Part shown: in pieces, positions 19,601 through 28,907 of the stretch
Layout of the letters: the number at the start of each line of letters is the position of its first letter
How positions within the stretch are numbered: position 1 is the first letter of the stretch
Source: Catenovulum sp052056295
GTDB lineage: Bacteria > Pseudomonadota > Gammaproteobacteria > Enterobacterales > Alteromonadaceae
Direction: 5' to 3'
NCBI RefSeq assembly: GCF_052056295.1
Contig: NZ_CP182493.1
Location: forward strand, 868,001 to 932,000
Length of the DNA stretch: 64,000 nucleotides
Notes under the pieces: generated by a model
Seen by the model: only the letters and a program-made list of their open reading frames with translations
What the model was told of the DNA's origin: nothing
Databases searched by the model: none
Position numbers and translations under genes: made by a program

Positions 19601-22600
19601 TGCGGTACGCTCTTCGACTTTATCTTCTAGTTCATCACGTGCTTTGAGCAGTGAGCGGTTGGCACGCTCACCAACCCAAGCGTTAATCGCCATTAAGCTG
19701 AAGGATAAAAATAAAGTAACCCCCAACACTGAATATAATGTATTGCGCGAAATACTAAATGCTTGCAGTGCCTCGTGTTCATCGATTTCAGTGATCACCC
19801 CTATTTTAAAATTGTCATTCCACACCCAAGCACCAAATACAGGTTTACGCCGATAGTCTAAATAACTGTCGGTTTTAACATTGCTATTACCGGCAATCAC
19901 CTCTTGCGCTGCAAGCGTTAACTCAGTGTCGTTTTGCCTGACTTTTACATTAAGTAAACTCGATTGTGTTGGTTCTAACAAAGACATAGCAACCAATTCA
20001 TCGGTAAATCGACTTTCAGTAATTAAATCACCGGCGCGATTTACCGCATAAGTTTCGCCGGTTTGACCAATTCGACCATTTTTGAAAATATTTGAAAACT
20101 CTTCGTTCGGGTCAATTTCAGCAACAACCGCAGCAATGGCTTTACCTGAATAATCCAATACAGGTGCGGCAAAATATAAATAAGCTGGTTGTTGAGGTGA
20201 ACGTCGTGACGGTGGCAAAAACAACGGCCGCCCTTTAAACACCACTTCTTTTAATTGATTTTGAATATGTGCCAGTGAAGGTGTGCCTTTAAACACAGCA
20301 GAGCCATCGGTCAACACCATATAAATTTTCCAGTTTTTGGCGTTTAAATCTTCTAGTTCAAGTAACGACTCAAAGTCCATTACCGCACTTGCTTGCGCAT
20401 TGGCTTGGCTGGTTCTGGTAGCTTCAGAAAATAATGTGTTAAGCGACGATTCATTGGCAATCAAAGATATAAGCCTGAGGCGGTCTTTTATCCAATAATC
20501 TAACGTAGCATGTGTCGACTGCAGCACAGTTGTTAATGTTTGACCTGTTCTTTGCCGCGCAATATTTTCTTCTCTTTGCAAAGAGTTCCATGTGAGTGCC
20601 AATACCACCACTAACACAGCCGCCAAAGATAACATTGCAAAAATACGCAGTCGGCCAGATTGGAAAAAAGACAAGACTTCGCCACTGGTTTTGCTTAAGT
20701 GCAAAGCCAAAACTAAAAAGACCACAGCCAAACCTAAGGTAATCACAACTAATTGAATTAATGGAAACTCGTGGTTTGAATGGGTTTGATGGATATCCGT
20801 TAACGCAGCGTTATCTTCTAACCGAATATTCACCCAGTTTCGACGAATTTGGTCTCGCTGAGCTGGTGTTATATCGGCCAGAACTAAATTGACGATTTCG
20901 ACTAATTCAGGCCAGTCGTTGCGTACACCAACAGCAACTTCAAACACAAATTCAGTGTCGAAATTCACTTTTAAATTGGTTAACGCGAGCGCATTAACTC
21001 TTTCTATTGAGCTAAGTTTATTCGCTAACATACCATCTAGGCGCGCTTCAGAAACCGCCTTTAAGCCATCACTAATTGAGTCAACAATTACATAATTAAT
21101 ATCTGGGTACTGAGCTTGCGCCCATTCAGTATTGGCATAACCTTTAACAACCCCAATTGTCAGCTGTTCTACCGCAGCTAACCCGTTAATTTTTGGCACT
21201 TCACGTCGTGTAATAACAACAGTCGGAATTTTTAAATACGAGTCAGAAAACAGTAATTTTTCGCTACGTTGTGGCGTTTTAGCCAGCCCTGGAATAACGT
21301 CAATCTGCCGAGTATTGACCATATTCATCACATCATCCCAAGAATCTGCATCTACAACATCAAAGTTAATGTTGAGCTTCTGCTCTATGATTTTGCGATA
21401 ATCACTAATAATGCCTTGATGTTGCCCGGCCAGATCAACAAATTCAAAAGGCCGCCAGTCTGGGTCTATACCAATTCGCATGTTCTTATGCTGCGACAAC
21501 CAACTTTTTTGTTGCACAGTTAAATCAAGTTTGTCGTGAAATAAGTCGTGCTCGTTCTCAACACCCAGTTGTATCCATCTATCAACAATATCCAAACGTT
21601 CACTTCGACTAACAGAAGCCAATGCTTTATTGATAATGCTGTGCAACAGAGGTTTTTTATTGGTGACTAACATATGCAATGAGTTGCTTTCTATTTCACT
21701 TGGAAACGCTCTTAATCCAGACAAAGCATTTTCTCGCACATAAAACTCAATCACACTTTGAGAATCTATCGTTGCGTCGTATCGCCCTGCCAGTACCCCT
21801 TCGATTGCATCTACTATAGAATCAGTTTCAACAATCGCTATCTGTGGGTGTTGTTTTTTCAAAATATCAATCATCACATAACCGGCTGGAAGTGCGACTG
21901 TGCGATTGTTTAAATCAGTAATATCATTTAGCGTTGAATCGTCTCGCACATAAACAAATTCTTTTAAGTGCATATAACTCGCTGTATGCACACCATGCTT
22001 TTTGCGTTGCTGTGAATAGTAAGTAGCCCCAATAATATCGATTTGCTGCTCTTCAATAGCTGTATGCATTTCTGCATATGTCATAGGTTTTGAGTACTCA
22101 AACACTAAACCGGTTTTTTCAGAAATTAGCTCAAAATAATCCGCGGTAATGCCAATTTGCTCACCTTTGGCATTGGTAAAATTAAACGGCGGCCAGTCAA
22201 TTTCTTTACCAACTATCACTTTGGGGTGTTGAGTTATCCAGTTTAGTTCTTCCGCTGAGAGTGTTATCCGTGCCCTTGGGGCAAAATTAGCGACTGTCGT
22301 TTCATATTGGCTGGTCAGTTGGCTAAGTATATCTGTATATGTTTGTTTATCGTTTTTGTAATTGGCTTGGTTTAATAAATTACGTGCAGCAGCAAAATTC
22401 CGCTGCTGCATTTGTGTTATAGCCAAACGCTCGTGTTTGTATAAAGCTTGGTTAACGTCAAGCAAAGATTGAAATAACGAGGGCTGTGATTCGGGATACA
22501 ATTGCTTTAAATCAGCTAAAGATTGCTCTAACTTATTTTCTGCTAACCAATATTTATCCAACCATTTTTCTTCGCCGGAATAAGCGTAAGTGACAAGTGA

Positions 22601-22777
22601 ACTGGTTAGAATTTCATCTTGCAATTTTAGCTCAGCGGTTAACTCGACAAATTGAATATAGCTTTGCGCAGGATAACTTTGTTCGGCTTTGACCCCAGCA
22701 ACAGCACAAATAAAAATGAACAAGGCAACGAATAAAATCGCGACAGCTTTATGTAATTTAGTTATGACAAGATTCAT
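16634..22777 (-). CDS. BvgS-like giant hybrid sensor kinase (2 x SBP_bac_3, dCACHE-like, 2 x PAS, HisKA, HATPase, 2 x REC, Hpt)
   Basis: 2047 residues. After a signal segment (1-31) come two tandem periplasmic amino-acid-binding-type domains (about 185-410 and 420-655; each begins with a VGKEIDWPPF or IGIDPDWRPF strand). Two hydrophobic helices follow (about 668-690 and 705-730), flanking a switch to a second extracytoplasmic sensor of about 270 residues that looks like a dCACHE domain. Then come a third helix (about 1015-1035), two PAS domains, HisKA (NMSHEIRTPMNAIIGMSHLA), HATPase (NLGNNAVKFT, GTGLGLT), two receivers (VIMDWKMPGMDG; VLMDCQMPVMDG) and Hpt (VHTLKGTAGNIGA). It is an unusually complete phosphorelay with two sensor modules. 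The start overlaps the stop of a stand-alone binding protein gene by 4 bp. Confidence 0.88.
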   Translation of the reverse strand: MNLVITKLHKAVAILFVALFIFICAVAGVKAEQSYPAQSYIQFVELTAELKLQDEILTSSLVTYAYSGEEKWLDKYWLAENKLEQSLADLKQLYPESQPSLFQSLLDVNQALYKHERLAITQMQQRNFAAARNLLNQANYKNDKQTYTDILSQLTSQYETTVANFAPRARITLSAEELNWITQHPKVIVGKEIDWPPFNFTNAKGEQIGITADYFELISEKTGLVFEYSKPMTYAEMHTAIEEQQIDIIGATYYSQQRKKHGVHTASYMHLKEFVYVRDDSTLNDITDLNNRTVALPAGYVMIDILKKQHPQIAIVETDSIVDAIEGVLAGRYDATIDSQSVIEFYVRENALSGLRAFPSEIESNSLHMLVTNKKPLLHSIINKALASVSRSERLDIVDRWIQLGVENEHDLFHDKLDLTVQQKSWLSQHKNMRIGIDPDWRPFEFVDLAGQHQGIISDYRKIIEQKLNINFDVVDADSWDDVMNMVNTRQIDVIPGLAKTPQRSEKLLFSDSYLKIPTVVITRREVPKINGLAAVEQLTIGVVKGYANTEWAQAQYPDINYVIVDSISDGLKAVSEARLDGMLANKLSSIERVNALALTNLKVNFDTEFVFEVAVGVRNDWPELVEIVNLVLADITPAQRDQIRRNWVNIRLEDNAALTDIHQTHSNHEFPLIQLVVITLGLAVVFLVLALHLSKTSGEVLSFFQSGRLRIFAMLSLAAVLVVVLALTWNSLQREENIARQRTGQTLTTVLQSTHATLDYWIKDRLRLISLIANESSLNTLFSEATRTSQANAQASAVMDFESLLELEDLNAKNWKIYMVLTDGSAVFKGTPSLAHIQNQLKEVVFKGRPLFLPPSRRSPQQPAYLYFAAPVLDYSGKAIAAVVAEIDPNEEFSNIFKNGRIGQTGETYAVNRAGDLITESRFTDELVAMSLLEPTQSSLLNVKVRQNDTELTLAAQEVIAGNSNVKTDSYLDYRRKPVFGAWVWNDNFKIGVITEIDEHEALQAFSISRNTLYSVLGVTLFLSFSLMAINAWVGERANRSLLKARDELEDKVEERTAELSKSQTQLYNLIESAPDPMIVTNDKGEISIVNRRAEDMFGYERSELLGKAVETLLPEVYRQAHVGHRASYLKRPEFRGMRQNRNLEALTKSGRLIPVEISLSPIETDEGLLVASSLRDITDRKAAEKAIAESRQLLQTVIDNSPALIYLKDLDGRYILVNKEWRRVTNLSLDELMGHTDQQLFPAKMAAEFAKNDHEVAESLETLQTEETLTHEDGRVEVFMSYKFPVHDADGNLMAVGGISTDITELVQAREFANEANRAKSDFLANMSHEIRTPMNAIIGMSHLALQTDLDRKQRNYIDKVHRSAESLLGIINDILDFSKIEAGKLDIEKVPFRLEDVLDDLTNLVGLKAEEKGIELHYSVAPEMPLALIGDPLRLGQILVNLGNNAVKFTETGGEVVVSLWAEAIEQDQFILNCCVKDTGIGMSPSQQKKLFQSFSQADSSTTRKYGGTGLGLTICKKLTEMMNGEIWVESELNVGSRFCFKVAMTKQKKELTNYSVDSARLGVLRILVVDDNATARDIFSKMLTSFGFRAEQAEDGESALAILLQTNEADPFHLVIMDWKMPGMDGVSTAKAIQAQLSYVPSIIMVTAYGKEDAINAAADVDIKGFLTKPITPSSMLDGILLAMGKEVARPVNTDTTDELAKQAAASLHGAKILLVEDNEMNQELAVELLSLNHIRVELATNGKEAIEMLSNHVYDGVLMDCQMPVMDGYTATRQIRLKPEFKDFPIIAMTANAMAGDREKVLDAGMNDHIAKPINVDDMFIVMAKWIKPANPIQIQASSVVESDDNIKVPTLEGIDSNRGLATTQGNKKLYLKLLQSFYNNSKNFAQELEQAISSADADLTKRLVHTLKGTAGNIGAQQTHVAAKSLEEAIGDSDQVFATRKQTLLQALNIVLTAISEQDLTTVQQQQNFDADKVAQLLAELETAIADFDTSAIDLVEQLMPMFADTQQQKLLTDLEQALNQFDFTAAEKVLCEVKAHISAV

Positions 22778-23574
22778 AATGGCTCCGCTACATTCAATGA
22801 ACCGATTTTAAAACCATGGCGCAGCAAAATTTGTTGATATGCCTCAGTTTTAATTACAGCCTGTACCTGCAGCTCAAGTTCTTGTATTAATTTTTGTGCA
22901 TTTGGGTATTTTTTCGAAACCGCCATAGTAACCGGCAGCTTATAAATGCTCGGTTTTAAAACTTTAAAAGCATTGTTTAAGGCTAATTTATCTGACAGCT
23001 GTCGAAAAAAGTGTTGGTTGTTGATGGCAATATCGTATCGGCCAGCAAATAATCCACGGAGCTGCTCTTGAGAATCGCTTACAAACAGCTTTTTAAGGTA
23101 TTTTGCGCTATCAAATTGCTCGCCGTATGTCCAACCATATATAACGCCTATCTTGTAGGGCACAAGTTGCAGCAGCCTTCCTGTGTAGGGCACTGAGCTA
23201 TCAGCGCGAACAATGAGATCTTGCGTTTCATAAATATGTGGGGTTTGGGTAAATAAAGCTATTTTTTTTCGTTCGTCGGTCGCGGTTAAATTCATAACAA
23301 TGTCTTGCTGACCGGTTTCAATTTCAGCCAGCAGTAAGCGCATATTCGCATAACGGGTTAGCTCAATTTGATAATCCATCTTTTGTGCAATTAAACTGAA
23401 TATTTCGTATGAAACACCTTTGAATTCACCATCATCGCCCATGTAATAAAAAGGCGCGAAGTCTTGTGGCGCACCAACACGCAAAGTTTTAACCTCACTC
23501 GTAAAGGCAAAACTCACCCAAAAAATAAATCCAAGCTTTACACCCAAACTAGCCCAGTAACGCATGTTCCTCAC
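22774..23574 (-). CDS. Periplasmic solute-binding protein (SBP_bac_3 family)
   Basis: 266 residues. A signal peptide (about 1-25, ending FTSEV region) precedes a bacterial extracellular solute-binding family 3 domain: LRVGAPQDFAPFYYMGDDGEFKG (about 31-53), GVSYEIFSLIAQKM, QDIVMNLTATDERKK and YDIAINN. Such domains bind amino acids or related small ligands. No ABC permease is nearby. Its stop overlaps the ATG of the BvgS-like kinase (ATGA), so it more likely works as a detached sensor or co-sensor for that kinase than in transport. Confidence 0.82.
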   Translation of the reverse strand: MRNMRYWASLGVKLGFIFWVSFAFTSEVKTLRVGAPQDFAPFYYMGDDGEFKGVSYEIFSLIAQKMDYQIELTRYANMRLLLAEIETGQQDIVMNLTATDERKKIALFTQTPHIYETQDLIVRADSSVPYTGRLLQLVPYKIGVIYGWTYGEQFDSAKYLKKLFVSDSQEQLRGLFAGRYDIAINNQHFFRQLSDKLALNNAFKVLKPSIYKLPVTMAVSKKYPNAQKLIQELELQVQAVIKTEAYQQILLRHGFKIGSLNVAEPL

Positions 23575-23627
23575 CTTGTTTTATGAGCTATAGCTAACTC
23601 TTATTATTATCTAACCGGTAGCGCGGT

Positions 23628-24665
23628 TTAACCTTCCTCTTGGTCTTTATAGCGCTGTTGAATTTCACGCACGCGTGGCAAACATTCAATAAATAATGGC
23701 ACTAACTGCGGGTCAAAATGCTGCCCAGCTTCTTCTTGTAATAAACCAATTGCACGCTCTTCTGACCAAGCTTGTTTATACGGCCGTTCACTGGTGAGTG
23801 CATCAAATACATCGGCGATTGCAACTATCCGGCCTGACAATGGAATTTCTTCGCCTTTGAGTCCAACGGGATAACCTTTACCATTCCATTTTTCGTGATG
23901 GGTTATGGCAACTTCACGCGCCAACTGCAATATGGGTGAAGGATGGTCACCTATAATATCAGCGCCATATTGCGCATGTTTTTGCATAATTTCCCACTCT
24001 TCAGCATCAAGCTTGCCGGGTTTAAGTAAAACTCTGTCGGGAATACCAATTTTGCCAATATCATGCATAGGTGCTGCGTTATATAAAAGTTCACACCACT
24101 CTTCTGGTTGCCCCATAGCTTCGGCAAGAAAACGCGCAAACCAACTCATACGAATAACATGTGTACCCGTTTCGTTATCTTTAAACTCAGCGGCGCGGCC
24201 TAACCTACGAATAATTTCAATACGGGTTTCATTTAGCTCGCTAGTGCGCTCTTTCACTAAAGCTTCTAAGTGACGCGATTGGTTATACAAAGACAATTGA
24301 GAATGCACACGCGCTAATACTATGGCGGGGCTAACAGGTTTAGTAATATAGTCGACTGCGCCTAATTCAAAACCATGTTGCTCATCTTGAGTTTCGGCTT
24401 TTGCGGTAACAAAAATAATGGGGATATGTGCAGTTGCAGGATTTGACTTTAATATTTGACACACTTGATAACCGTCCATTTCTGGCATCATTACATCCAG
24501 TAATATCAAGTCGGGTATGTCTTTACCTTGAGCTATTTGGATAGCTAGTTTGCCACTAAGTGCGGCTTTAATTTTGTACTGCTGCTTGAGTATGCCTGAA
24601 AGTATTGCAATGTTATCAGGTGTATCATCCACTACTAATATGGTTGCTTTGGTTTGTTCTGTCAT
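23628..24665 (-). CDS. Response regulator with HD-GYP domain (RpfG-like), second copy
   Basis: About 345 residues from the ATG at 24665, which follows GGAGACGAATT, a good Shine-Dalgarno; an upstream ATG at 24689 adds eight residues without one. Receiver: ILVVDDTPDNIAIL, LILLDVMMPEMDGYQV and YITKPVSP. HD-GYP: APMHDIGKIGIPDRVLLKPG, MQKHAQYGADIIG, THHEKWNGKGYPVGLKGE and IADVFDALTSERPYK, all with metal ligands intact, so c-di-GMP hydrolysis is likely. It is close in design to the protein at 8692-9750, and the two may be paralogues. It lies upstream of the solute-binding/BvgS-like pair in the same direction, and is a candidate output for that kinase. Confidence 0.87.
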   Translation of the reverse strand: MTEQTKATILVVDDTPDNIAILSGILKQQYKIKAALSGKLAIQIAQGKDIPDLILLDVMMPEMDGYQVCQILKSNPATAHIPIIFVTAKAETQDEQHGFELGAVDYITKPVSPAIVLARVHSQLSLYNQSRHLEALVKERTSELNETRIEIIRRLGRAAEFKDNETGTHVIRMSWFARFLAEAMGQPEEWCELLYNAAPMHDIGKIGIPDRVLLKPGKLDAEEWEIMQKHAQYGADIIGDHPSPILQLAREVAITHHEKWNGKGYPVGLKGEEIPLSGRIVAIADVFDALTSERPYKQAWSEERAIGLLQEEAGQHFDPQLVPLFIECLPRVREIQQRYKDQEEG

Positions 24666-24890
24666 AATTCGTCTCCATACAAAAACCACTAACTAAAGCA
24701 ATTAGTTAAGCCATTTGGGCTTGCCACAGCTAAGTGGCGCTTTGACTATAATGCGGTATATCCGTCAGTTTTGAAAGCACAATTTTGCGCCTTTCCAAGC
24801 AAAGATTAGCAGCTTTTATCAATTATAGTAATTTTCTAACTCTTGGTTATGCAGACGATAGTGACGAAGTGTAAATAATAACTAACAGCG

Positions 24891-24911
24891 TAAGCCACTC
24901 AAGGTGGCTTA
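24891..24911 (-). terminator. Hairpin downstream of trehalase gene (weak terminator)
   Basis: TAAGCCAC (24891-24898) pairs with GTGGCTTA (24904-24911) with loop TCAAG, 25 bp past the trehalase stop on the minus strand. There is no real U-run, so termination strength is doubtful. The rest of 24690-24890 holds no gene that I can support. Confidence 0.4.
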
Positions 24912-24935
24912 GATTAGAAAAGGATATGTATCCGT

Positions 24936-26540
24936 TTATTTTTTAAGCATTTGATCAAACGCAATTGCAACACCATTAGTCCAACCAAATCCATCTTGGT
25001 TAGGATACTCGCCACCACCGGCAGCTAGGTTGATATCCACCACATTATATTTTTCCATCATCTTGCCGTCTTGCTGATAAACCTTTTCATTTAACGCTAG
25101 CCAACGCTGCATAACGGTTGTGGCAAGCTCGTTTTGTTGATAACGCAATAAGCCTTTAACCGATAAATATTGCAGTGGCGCCCAACCATTCGGGTAATCC
25201 CACTGTTCGCCAGTTAGGGTTAAGGTTGTAACTAAACCACCTGCATGTAAAAAGTGCTGGTTAATATACTTAGCGATGCTCGCAGCAGTTTGTTTAGATG
25301 AAGCACCAACAAATAACGGATACATCATGGCAAGTGATTCACGCCCAGTGAATTGTTTTAACTTGTAGTTGTAGTCTTGGTAAATACCCTTTTGACTATC
25401 AAAATGATACTTGTCGATAAGTTGTTTACGTTTGTTGAGTCTTTGCGTGTAAAACTGCGCTTTGTTTTGTTGATTCGTATGTTGGGTTAACTGAACCAAT
25501 ACACTTTCTAGCTGATACAACAAGCTGTTTAAATCAACTGGGATCACATCCATGGTATGGGTTGTTTTTTTGCTTTTGCCATCAGCAAACCAGCGACTGC
25601 TAAAATCCCAACCTGATTCGCACGCTGCACGTAAATCTCTGTGATATTGTGGTCTTTCAGTTTCAGTGCGTTGCAACGCCCATTTGTATTCTTTGCCGTA
25701 AGCTTCGGCTCTTGGTGTTTCTAGTGCACCATAATAGCGGTTAAAATAATCGCCGTTTTCTAGCACAATTAAATGTTTACCTTCAACCGCTTGTTTGGGA
25801 ATTTCGCTATAACCGTCCATCCAAAACAAATACTCTTTTTCAAGCTGAGGTATGTATTGCACCACAGTATCCAAGCCAAATTTATCCGCATAACTTAATA
25901 CAGTGGCAGCAAAAAACGGTGGTTGTGAACGGCTTAGAAAGTAACTGCGATTGCCGTTTGGCACATAACCAAATTGGTCAATTAAATAAGCAAAGTTGTC
26001 TAATATGCCTTTGGTTAAACCTTGTTGATTAGACTCGATTAAACCTACTATGCTGAAATAACTATCCCAATAAAACATTTCACGAAAGCGCCCACCAGGC
26101 ACGACATAAGGGTTAGGCAATTGGATTAGGCTTGAATTTATTTCAGTTTTTTGTGGATGGCGTACAAGCTTAGGCCAATGTTGGCGCAAATGCTGTTGCA
26201 TATTCGGTAGTTTTTCAACCTCTTGAATAGTTGGCGCATTTGGCAGCTTAAAGTTTTTTAAAACGAATTGTTGAAGATTAAAACTATCAGCTGATTTTTC
26301 AGCTTGGTAATCGGCCAGTATTTTTTCTGCGGGATAAAGAGGAATGGCATCAACAAAGGTTTTGTAATCGCCCATTACTTTTTCGATTTGTACTTGTTTA
26401 AATAAATCGCCAAATACAAGCTCGGCTTGATACAAATCGTCGATTTTTTCTAATGCTGCAGCATAACCATTTATGCCCATAAGCCCTGCCAACAATACTG
26501 TGCCTTTAGCTAGATTTCTAATCCTGTTTCGCGCCATCAC
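24936..26540 (-). CDS. treA: Periplasmic alpha,alpha-trehalase (GH37)
   Basis: 534 residues. A signal peptide (about 1-28, ending GYAAA) predicts a periplasmic TreA-type rather than cytoplasmic TreF-type enzyme. Both trehalase signatures are present: PGGRFREMFYWDSYF (about 157-171) and QWDYPNGWAP (about 458-467). RSYFLSRSQPPFFA (about 207-220) and SGWDFSSRWF (about 309-318) are further family blocks; the latter holds the catalytic Asp region. It splits trehalose to two glucose molecules. The gene stands alone, flanked by a hairpin below and a long 5' region (26541-26701) with no other gene. The start has a GGAG about ten bases upstream. Confidence 0.92.
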   Translation of the reverse strand: MMARNRIRNLAKGTVLLAGLMGINGYAAALEKIDDLYQAELVFGDLFKQVQIEKVMGDYKTFVDAIPLYPAEKILADYQAEKSADSFNLQQFVLKNFKLPNAPTIQEVEKLPNMQQHLRQHWPKLVRHPQKTEINSSLIQLPNPYVVPGGRFREMFYWDSYFSIVGLIESNQQGLTKGILDNFAYLIDQFGYVPNGNRSYFLSRSQPPFFAATVLSYADKFGLDTVVQYIPQLEKEYLFWMDGYSEIPKQAVEGKHLIVLENGDYFNRYYGALETPRAEAYGKEYKWALQRTETERPQYHRDLRAACESGWDFSSRWFADGKSKKTTHTMDVIPVDLNSLLYQLESVLVQLTQHTNQQNKAQFYTQRLNKRKQLIDKYHFDSQKGIYQDYNYKLKQFTGRESLAMMYPLFVGASSKQTAASIAKYINQHFLHAGGLVTTLTLTGEQWDYPNGWAPLQYLSVKGLLRYQQNELATTVMQRWLALNEKVYQQDGKMMEKYNVVDINLAAGGGEYPNQDGFGWTNGVAIAFDQMLKK

Positions 26541-26701
26541 AATCCATCTCCAAGTTATTTTATTAATGTTATTTTTTGGTAAAAAATCATTAAATATGAA
26601 ACACAGTGAGGTCGCAATAATGCGCGTGAGCGCTGTTAACTGAATACGTATGTAGACGGAATTTAAGGTTGGAAAAACAAACTTTAGTACGAGGATAAAA
26701 A

Positions 26702-26734
26702 ATAACTAAAGCAACATAATGTTGCTTTAGTTAT
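26702..26734 (-). terminator. Strong intrinsic terminator of efpL
   Basis: ATAACTAAAGCAACAT (26702-26717) pairs perfectly over 16 bp with 26719-26734. On the minus strand it is followed by a T-rich tract (TTATTTTTTATCC overlapping the 3' side). It lies 15 bp past the efpL stop. Confidence 0.8.
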
Positions 26735-26748
26735 AGCAAGCTTAAGCT

Positions 26749-27315
26749 TTATGCACGACCCATAAAACGAACTTCTTCAGTGTTCACTTTTACTCGGTCG
26801 CCACTAGCAATGTGCTCAGGTACTTGAATAACCAAACCTGTAGTTAAAGTAGCAGGTTTAGTGCGCGCACTCGCAGAAGCACCTTTAATTGATGGTGCAG
26901 TTTCGGTAATAACTAACTCAACACTTGAAGGTAACTCAACCATTACTGGGTTGCCTTCAACCAATACCACAACTAAACCTTGAGTATCGTCAGCAATAAA
27001 TCTAGCTTCTTCTTCAATGGTCTCTTTGTTTAAGTGGTAAGGCGTATAGTCTTCGCTGTCCATAAATACATAGTCGTCACCGTCCATATAAGAAAAAGTA
27101 ACAGGACGACGCGCTAAATCAGCCACATTAAGCATTTCTTCTGCTTTAAATGTATGGTCGATTTTGCCACCTGTTACCACGTTATACATGCGCATACGGT
27201 ATAAACTACCGCCCGCACGGCCTTGTGGCACAGAGCGCTCAATGTCGCGAACAATTACAACACCACCATCAAACTCGATGGCCATATTTTTTTTAATTTC
27301 ACTTGCCTTTGGCAT
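26749..27315 (-). CDS. efpL: Elongation factor P-like protein EfpL (YeiP)
   Basis: 188 residues, full length for the EF-P family. It follows the E. coli YeiP pattern closely: MPKASEIKKNM at the start, DIERSVPQGRAGGSLYRMRM (about 24-43), TFSYMDGDDYVFMDSEDYTPY (about 73-93), LELVITETAPSIKGASASAR-type C-domain (about 130-150) and the ending EEVRFMGRA. Where EF-P has a modifiable Lys in its loop, the loop here has Gln-Gly-Arg, as expected for the EfpL branch, which acts unmodified. EfpL helps ribosomes through difficult proline-containing motifs. It is a single gene with its own terminator. The older symbol yeiP is also used. Confidence 0.92.
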   Translation of the reverse strand: MPKASEIKKNMAIEFDGGVVIVRDIERSVPQGRAGGSLYRMRMYNVVTGGKIDHTFKAEEMLNVADLARRPVTFSYMDGDDYVFMDSEDYTPYHLNKETIEEEARFIADDTQGLVVVLVEGNPVMVELPSSVELVITETAPSIKGASASARTKPATLTTGLVIQVPEHIASGDRVKVNTEEVRFMGRA

Positions 27316-27390
27316 GATTAAGCCCTTAAACGCTTATAGAAAATTTTCGCGAATGTAGCAGAAAGCGCGAACGCCGCCAAGTGGAGTTTA

Positions 27391-28800
27391 TCAATACACA
27401 CTCACCTTATTGCGCCCTTCTTGTTTCGACTGATATAAAGCTTTGTCAGCATGGTCAATAAACTCTTCTATTGATAAATGCGCTTTATACTCAGCCACCC
27501 CAAAACTCGCGGTAAACTTGGGTAAATCTGCAGAATGAAAAGCTTCAAAGGTTTGACGAATTTTTTCAGCAAATTGGCGGGTTTCATCTATATTTTGTTG
27601 CCTAACTAACAACATAAATTCTTCGCCGCCTAAACGAAACAACGAGTCAGTTTTACGGCTGATTTGTTTAACTAAATTAACCGAAGCGACTAACACGTCG
27701 TCGCCAACCGAATGGCCATAATTATCATTAATCGATTTAAAATAATCTAAGTCGATAGCAATTAAACTTAACGAACCACCACGTTTTGCCAGCTCAGTTT
27801 CGTTTTGCAGTGTTTCTAACCATTTATGCCTGTTATAGGCACCAGTTAGTTTATCGGTAACCGCTAATTGGATGAGCTTTTCTTCAACTTGATATTGGCT
27901 ATTCAACTCATCCACAAAACGGTCAACTACCTGATACATTGAACTTGCTAAGTCAGATAACTCATCTTTACCTGAAACAGCTGAGGCAATTTTATCGAGT
28001 TTATGTTTATGACCTAGTGACGACTGCACATCAGACAACTGCCCCTGAATATCACTGACCCTACGGCGAAAACTGCCAATAATGTACCAAGTGATATGAA
28101 TACCAATAATCAAAGCACTGATACCCAAACCAATATTTACTAACATGAATTCCTGTTCGTGTTGTTCAGTATTGCGGGCAATTTCTTCTGTTAGCTGCTC
28201 AATTTTAATTAGTAAAGTTTCAACATCTTGGTCGAGCTTTTCATAATCAGCTTCTACTTTTAACCAATTGTCGATATTCAACTGCTGGTGCGTTTCAATG
28301 TGCTCGATATAATCAAGCAAAGCACCTGAAAACTCGTTTCTGTGGTCACTTAAATCTAAAATTAACTGATACGCTTGTTGGTGATCCGCCAATTTATCAA
28401 TTACTTGCCCTTGTTTAATTGCTTGATCTATTAATGCTGCAGCTTTGCCCAGCTCTTTATTAATTTGCGTGCTGTTATGCTGAAATTTTTGTTTTAAACC
28501 ACTTTGGCGTTGCACTAAAGCCTGACTGGCAGATGCTGAGTTATCTGCACCTAACTGATGTGCCAAACGAATTTGCTCTAAAATGATATGTTGTTGCAAC
28601 TGCAACACTTCAATTTCAGAAATAACCTCAGTTAACGGTATATCAATTTCTGCTACCTCTCGTAACTCAGCACCAATTTCGACTAGCTTCACAATTGAAT
28701 AAACGATAACGACAAAAATAAAACCAAGTAAAACCGCCGACAAACTACTAATTTTGCGCGTTAAAGACTGAGTTAACCAAGAAAAATGACTTTTTTGCAT
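27391..28800 (-). CDS. Membrane-bound diguanylate cyclase (GGDEF)
   Basis: 469 residues. Transmembrane helices at about 16-40 and 217-240 enclose a periplasmic helical four-helix-bundle-like sensor of about 175 residues. A cytoplasmic coiled linker leads to a GGDEF domain: DKLTGAYNRHKW (about 313-324), IDLDYFKSINDNYGHSVGD (about 347-365), FRLGGEEFMLL (about 393-403). The active-site GGEEF is intact, and the RxxD inhibitory site (RKTD) lies five residues ahead, so c-di-GMP synthesis with product inhibition is expected. It is separate from EfpL (75-bp gap) and the Fic gene. Confidence 0.9.
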   Translation of the reverse strand: MQKSHFSWLTQSLTRKISSLSAVLLGFIFVVIVYSIVKLVEIGAELREVAEIDIPLTEVISEIEVLQLQQHIILEQIRLAHQLGADNSASASQALVQRQSGLKQKFQHNSTQINKELGKAAALIDQAIKQGQVIDKLADHQQAYQLILDLSDHRNEFSGALLDYIEHIETHQQLNIDNWLKVEADYEKLDQDVETLLIKIEQLTEEIARNTEQHEQEFMLVNIGLGISALIIGIHITWYIIGSFRRRVSDIQGQLSDVQSSLGHKHKLDKIASAVSGKDELSDLASSMYQVVDRFVDELNSQYQVEEKLIQLAVTDKLTGAYNRHKWLETLQNETELAKRGGSLSLIAIDLDYFKSINDNYGHSVGDDVLVASVNLVKQISRKTDSLFRLGGEEFMLLVRQQNIDETRQFAEKIRQTFEAFHSADLPKFTASFGVAEYKAHLSIEEFIDHADKALYQSKQEGRNKVSVY

Positions 28801-28907
28801 TGCAGAATAAATACCTAAAAAGCAGCCGACAGAGCTGAATAACAGATTATTGCGTTAATGATATATGAAAAATCGAATGCTTTACTACTTTAAACGCCAA
28901 CTAGCTT

